Positions 5,147-8,082 of a DNA stretch of 8,082 nucleotides are shown one piece after another. The translations under genes and the position numbers were made by a program. How positions within the stretch are numbered: the stretch's first letter is position 1; every line of letters begins with the position of its first letter. The DNA comes from Gemmatimonadaceae bacterium (GTDB lineage: Bacteria > Gemmatimonadota > Gemmatimonadetes > Gemmatimonadales > Gemmatimonadaceae): the NCBI GenBank assembly GCA_025453855.1, contig JALOPO010000140.1, positions 1 through 8,082 on the forward strand, in the 5' to 3' direction. The notes under the pieces were generated by a model. The model saw only the letters and a program-made list of their open reading frames with translations. It was not told the DNA's origin and searched no databases.

Positions 5147-6610
5147 ATGCTCGAGTACCAGAATCTCTTCACCCGCGTCCAGGTCCGGCATGCGCCGGAT
5201 CCCGGGCTGCCCATCCCCAACCAGCAGAACCGCGTCGGGAAGGGCGGCTTCGGGATCCTCGGCTACCTCGCCGGCAAGATCGGCGACGCGCAGATCGGCC
5301 CGATCTACCTCGGCTGGTACGGGACCTTCTCGCTCCTCTTCGGCTTCGCCGCCTTCGAGATCATCGGGCTGAACATGTGGAAGTCGGTGGGCTGGGACAC
5401 CGTCCAGTTCATCCGGCAGCTCCCGTGGCTCGCGCTCGAGCCGCCGAGTCCCGCGTACGGCCTCAAGATCCCGCCCATGGACAAGGGCGGGTGGTACCTG
5501 TTCGCCGGCTTCTGCCTCACCGTCTCGATCCTGCTCTGGTGGGTGCGCACCTACCGCCGCGCCCGCGCGCTCGGCCTCGGCACGCACCTCGCCTGGGCCT
5601 TCGGCAGCGCGATCTTCCTCTACCTCTCGTTCTTCTTCCAGCCGCTGCTCGTGGGCTCGTGGAGCGAGATGGTGCCGTTCGGGATCTTCCCGCACCTCGA
5701 CTGGACGAGCGCCTTCTCCATCCGGTACGGGAACCTGTACTACAACCCGTTCCACGCGCTCTCGATCGTCTTCCTCTACGGCTCGGTGCTCCTCTTCGCG
5801 ATGCACGGCGCGACGATCCTCGCCGTCAGCCGCCTGGGCGGCGAGCGCGAGATCGAGCAGATCACCGACCGCGGCACCGCCTCGGAGCGCGCGGCGCTCT
5901 TCTGGCGCTGGACGATGGGGTGGAACGCGACGATGGAGTCGATCCATCGCTGGGCCTGGTGGTTCGCGGTGCTGACGACGCTCACCGGCGGCATCGGCAT
6001 CCTCCTCACCGGCACGGTGGTCGACAACTGGTACATCTGGGCGGTCAAGCACGACGTGGCGCCGCGCTACCCGGCGCAGTACGAGGTGGCGCCCGACCAG
6101 CGCGAGTTCCTGCGCGGCCGCTACATGGGGACGTCGCCCGACTCGTTCCCCGACTACCAGATCCCGGCCGCGGCCATCGACACGATGGCGCTCCCGCCGC
6201 TCGACTCGGCCGAGCTGGCGCCGGTGGTCGACGCGAAGACGATGTTCGACTCGCTCTCGACGGCCGGCCGCGTCACCATCCGCGCGATCTACTTCGCCAC
6301 CGCGGCCGACATCTCGCGCCCCGAGTCGCAGCCGCAGTATCTCGAGATCCAGGCGCTCATGCAGCAGCACCCGGAGCTCAAGGTGATGGTCGAGGGGCAC
6401 ACCGACAGCCAGGGTGAGCCGGCGAAGAACCTCGACCTCTCCAGGGCGCGCGCGATCTTCGTGCGCGGGCGGCTGATCGAGGAGTTCAAGGTCGACAGCA
6501 CGCGCCTCGTCGGCACCGACGGCTTCGGCGACACGAAGCCGCGGGCGACCAACGAGACGCCCGAGGGGCGCCGCATGAATCGTCGTGTCGAACTCGTGAG
6601 GGTCCCATGA
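5147..6610 (+). CDS. pufM: Reaction centre M subunit fused to an OmpA-like C-terminal domain
   Basis: Residues 1-310 are an ordinary PufM: start MLEYQNLFTRVQV, five helices, His183 (accessory pigment), His203 (special pair, NPFHALS), and His220, Glu235 and His267 for the iron. Tyr198 and Asp47 match the Blastochloris-type pattern. Normal PufM ends at about 305-330 residues; this one runs to 487. Residues 311-373 are a Pro/Asp/Ala-containing linker. Residues about 374-487 form an OmpA-like domain: IYFATAADISRPES, VEGHTDSQG, NLDLSRARA and a C-terminal TPEGRRMNRRVELV. Asp420 and Arg435 have the 15-residue spacing of the pair that binds diaminopimelate in peptidoglycan-binding OmpA domains. The M C-terminus is periplasmic, so the domain could reach the cell wall. 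It starts 13 bases after pufL and overlaps pufC by four bases (ATGA). The frame is continuous. Later proteolytic removal of the domain cannot be excluded. Confidence 0.95.
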   Translation: MLEYQNLFTRVQVRHAPDPGLPIPNQQNRVGKGGFGILGYLAGKIGDAQIGPIYLGWYGTFSLLFGFAAFEIIGLNMWKSVGWDTVQFIRQLPWLALEPPSPAYGLKIPPMDKGGWYLFAGFCLTVSILLWWVRTYRRARALGLGTHLAWAFGSAIFLYLSFFFQPLLVGSWSEMVPFGIFPHLDWTSAFSIRYGNLYYNPFHALSIVFLYGSVLLFAMHGATILAVSRLGGEREIEQITDRGTASERAALFWRWTMGWNATMESIHRWAWWFAVLTTLTGGIGILLTGTVVDNWYIWAVKHDVAPRYPAQYEVAPDQREFLRGRYMGTSPDSFPDYQIPAAAIDTMALPPLDSAELAPVVDAKTMFDSLSTAGRVTIRAIYFATAADISRPESQPQYLEIQALMQQHPELKVMVEGHTDSQGEPAKNLDLSRARAIFVRGRLIEEFKVDSTRLVGTDGFGDTKPRATNETPEGRRMNRRVELVRVP

Positions 6611-7758
6611 TCCGCGCCACCGCGCGCCCGCTCGCCGGGCTCGCCCTCGCCGCCCTCGCCCTCGCGGGGTGCAAGGGGAACGAGAAGACGCAGCTCGCCC
6701 AGTGGGGGGTGAAGGAGACGGTGCAGTCGGGCGAGCGCGGCACCGGGATGGAACAGGTCTACGACATGGACGACGTGAACGTCCGGTACGCGGCGACGAA
6801 CATCCCGACGTCGCTGCCACCGGCCGGCACGTCGCCGCCAGGCCCGCTGCCATGGAAGAACGTGCAGGTGCTGAACGACATCTCGGTGGCGGAGTTCAAC
6901 CGCACCATGGTCGCCTTCAGCACCTGGGTGGCCGGCACGGGGAACTGCGCCTACTGCCACAACGTCGCCAACTTCTCGGCCGACACGCTCAACGACGGCA
7001 CGCCGATCTACACCAAGCTGGTGGCGCGCCGCATGATCCAGATGACGCGGCACATCAACGGGCAGTACAGCGCCCACGTCAAGAACACCGGCGTGACCTG
7101 CTACACCTGCCACCGCGGCAAGCCGCTCCCCAACGGCCTCTGGTTCTACGGCGACCAGGACGACTACCTGCGCCACTACCTGGACCGCGACGGCGCGCGC
7201 GTGATCTCGCAGACCGAGGGGCCGACCAACGCCAACCGGTCGAGCGTGAAGCAGACGGAGTACACGTACGCGCTCATGATCAGCATGTCCAAGTCGCTGA
7301 ACGTGAACTGCACGTACTGCCACAACTCGCGCGCCTTCAGCCGGTGGGAGCAGTCGCCCCCCGCCCGCGTCACGGCGTACCACGGCATCTACATGGTGCG
7401 CGACCTGAACCAGAACTACCTCTCGCCGCTGCGCCCGGTCTACCCGGCGGTGCGGCTGGGCCCCATGGGCGACGCCCCCAAGGCCCAGTGCCTCACCTGC
7501 CACAACAACGCCTACAAGCCGCTGTACGGCGCGCAGATGACGAAGGACTACCCGGCGGTCTGGGGTCGGAGCGAATGGAACGGGGTCCCCTTCCCCGCCT
7601 TCGGTGCCGCGATCGCCGCCACCGCGCCCGAGGCCGCCCCGGCAGCCGACAGTGCGGCCGCGGCGGCGCCGGCGGCCGCACCGACCCCCGCGGTCGACGC
7701 GCCGCCACCGGCACCGGCTGCACCGCAGGGCAACGCCCAGCCGCGCACCAATCGCTGA
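6607..7758 (+). CDS. pufC: Reaction-centre tetraheme cytochrome c, lipoprotein with Ala/Pro-rich tail
   Basis: PufC sits on the periplasmic face of the reaction centre and re-reduces the oxidised special pair. The 383-residue product has a lipoprotein signal with lipobox LAGC (Cys22 as lipidated residue). Four haem motifs are visible: C114AYCH, C165YTCH, C235TYCH and C295LTCH. By spacing to the Blastochloris viridis protein, the distal ligands are Met101, Met143, Met224 and His157, so all four haems should be ligated. After about residue 333 comes a roughly 50-residue low-complexity tail of Ala and Pro, longer than I expect for the family; it could be a flexible spacer or a tether. The ATG overlaps the pufM stop (ATGA), indicating translational coupling. 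It is the last gene before the operon's terminator-like stem. Confidence 0.96.
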   Translation: MIRATARPLAGLALAALALAGCKGNEKTQLAQWGVKETVQSGERGTGMEQVYDMDDVNVRYAATNIPTSLPPAGTSPPGPLPWKNVQVLNDISVAEFNRTMVAFSTWVAGTGNCAYCHNVANFSADTLNDGTPIYTKLVARRMIQMTRHINGQYSAHVKNTGVTCYTCHRGKPLPNGLWFYGDQDDYLRHYLDRDGARVISQTEGPTNANRSSVKQTEYTYALMISMSKSLNVNCTYCHNSRAFSRWEQSPPARVTAYHGIYMVRDLNQNYLSPLRPVYPAVRLGPMGDAPKAQCLTCHNNAYKPLYGAQMTKDYPAVWGRSEWNGVPFPAFGAAIAATAPEAAPAADSAAAAAPAAAPTPAVDAPPPAPAAPQGNAQPRTNR

Positions 7759-7785
7759 GCGCGCCGTCCCGGTCGAACCGGTATC

Positions 7786-7826
7786 CACGACGCCCCGCCG
7801 AGCCCTGCGCCCGGCGGGGCGTCGTG
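7786..7826 (+). terminator. Strong stem-loop after pufC, probable end of the puf operon
   Basis: CACGACGCCCCGCCG (7786-7800) is perfectly complementary to 7812-7826 across an 11-base loop, a 15-bp stem with no mismatch. It begins 27 bases after the pufC stop. There is no U-run after it, so termination may need Rho, or the stem may mainly protect the 3' end of the message. It separates puf from the bchO-like gene on the same strand. Confidence 0.75.
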
Positions 7827-7861
7827 CGTCACGCTGCCCCATCCCCCATGGAACGGAGCGT

Positions 7862-7876
7862 GCCCCCCGTCGGGGC
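7862..7876 (+). promoter_or_regulatory. Small hairpin directly before the upstream bchO ATG
   Basis: GCCCC (7862-7866) and GGGGC (7872-7876) form a 5-bp stem with loop CCGTC that ends exactly at the ATG at 7877. If translation started there, the stem would occupy the ribosome-site position. This favours the later start at 7922, or points to regulated initiation. The region 7827-7921 shows no clear promoter. Confidence 0.3.
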
Positions 7877-7921
7877 ATGATGACGGGCACTTTCACCGCG
7901 CTTCGGGGCTTCCAGCATCGC

Positions 7922-8082
7922 ATGTCGAGCACCGCCGCGTCCGCCGCACCATCGCTCGCCCCGGGCTCGCACCTCGTGGAGGCCGACGGGCTGCGCTGGC
8001 ACGTCGAGATCGGCGGCGCGGGGCCGGTCGTGCTCCTCCTGCACGGGACCGGCGGCGCGACCAGCGAGTGGCACGACGTGGC
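7922..8082 (+). CDS. bchO: Alpha/beta hydrolase resembling BchO, 3'-truncated by the window edge
   Basis: The visible 53 residues contain VEADGLRWHVEIGG, then a hydrophobic strand (PVVLLLHGTGGATSEWHD) with the HGTG oxyanion-hole loop of alpha/beta hydrolases. This combination fits BchO, the hydrolase-like protein that accompanies magnesium chelatase genes in bacteriochlorophyll clusters; its exact role is not settled. The catalytic triad lies beyond the window and cannot be checked. In-frame ATGs at 7877 and 7880 would add about 15 residues; I prefer 7922 because BchO N-termini are short before this block and a hairpin precedes 7877, but no start has a strong ribosome site. An unrelated hydrolase remains possible; the photosynthesis context raises the BchO call. 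Confidence 0.72.
   Translation, partial: MSSTAASAAPSLAPGSHLVEADGLRWHVEIGGAGPVVLLLHGTGGATSEWHDV

Noticed and set aside
4045..7932. Long - strand open frames opposite pufL, pufM and pufC (4045-5220, 5111-6853, 6289-7932)
   Set aside because: They mirror the codon pattern of the real + strand genes and have low-complexity Arg/Asp/Glu/Val-rich products without family motifs.
1..8082. tRNA, rRNA, CRISPR array, insertion sequence or prophage genes
   Set aside because: I saw no tRNA-like cloverleaf, spaced direct repeats, transposase or integrase motifs; the window is filled by photosynthesis genes and short spacers.

Overview
The window is a piece of a photosynthesis gene cluster from a GC-rich anoxygenic phototroph with a type-II (quinone) reaction centre. 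All recognised genes lie on the + strand. The combination of duplicated light-harvesting genes, a lipoprotein tetraheme cytochrome and the bchYZ-puf order fits a phototrophic Gemmatimonadota member (Gemmatimonas phototrophica-like) best. That assignment is inference; an unusual proteobacterium is not excluded.

Layout: (1) 1-2848 holds the last two subunits of chlorophyllide a reductase, bchY (5' end missing) and bchZ. They overlap by one base, and the conserved BchZ C-terminus is shifted out of frame. (2) 2849-3106 is a non-coding leader with two inverted repeats and a hairpin, presumably the bchZ/puf junction. (3) 3107-4172 holds five small antenna genes in the order beta1-alpha1-beta2-alpha2-alpha3; three are too short for ordinary ORF cut-offs. 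Alpha1 and alpha2 belong to one unusual class, and alpha3 looks like a classical LH1 alpha. (4) 4173-4308 carries a strong stem-loop between the antenna genes and pufL. (5) 4309-7758 encodes reaction-centre L, M and the tetraheme cytochrome, in tight coupling. PufM is about 160 residues longer than usual and ends in an OmpA-like, apparently peptidoglycan-binding domain. (6) A perfect 15-bp stem at 7786-7826 closes the operon, and a partial alpha/beta hydrolase resembling BchO begins after it.

Together the genes make the last ring-reduction enzyme of the bacteriochlorophyll a pathway and the antenna and reaction-centre proteins that bind the pigment. PufC re-reduces the special pair from the periplasmic side. 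The most unusual feature is the OmpA-type domain on the reaction-centre M subunit, which would place a cell-wall-binding module on the periplasmic face of the photosystem. The antenna set (two beta, three alpha) suits a photosystem with more than one kind of ring, as in the double-ring complex known from G. phototrophica. The long antisense and alternate-frame reading frames in the window are GC-driven shadows of these genes.
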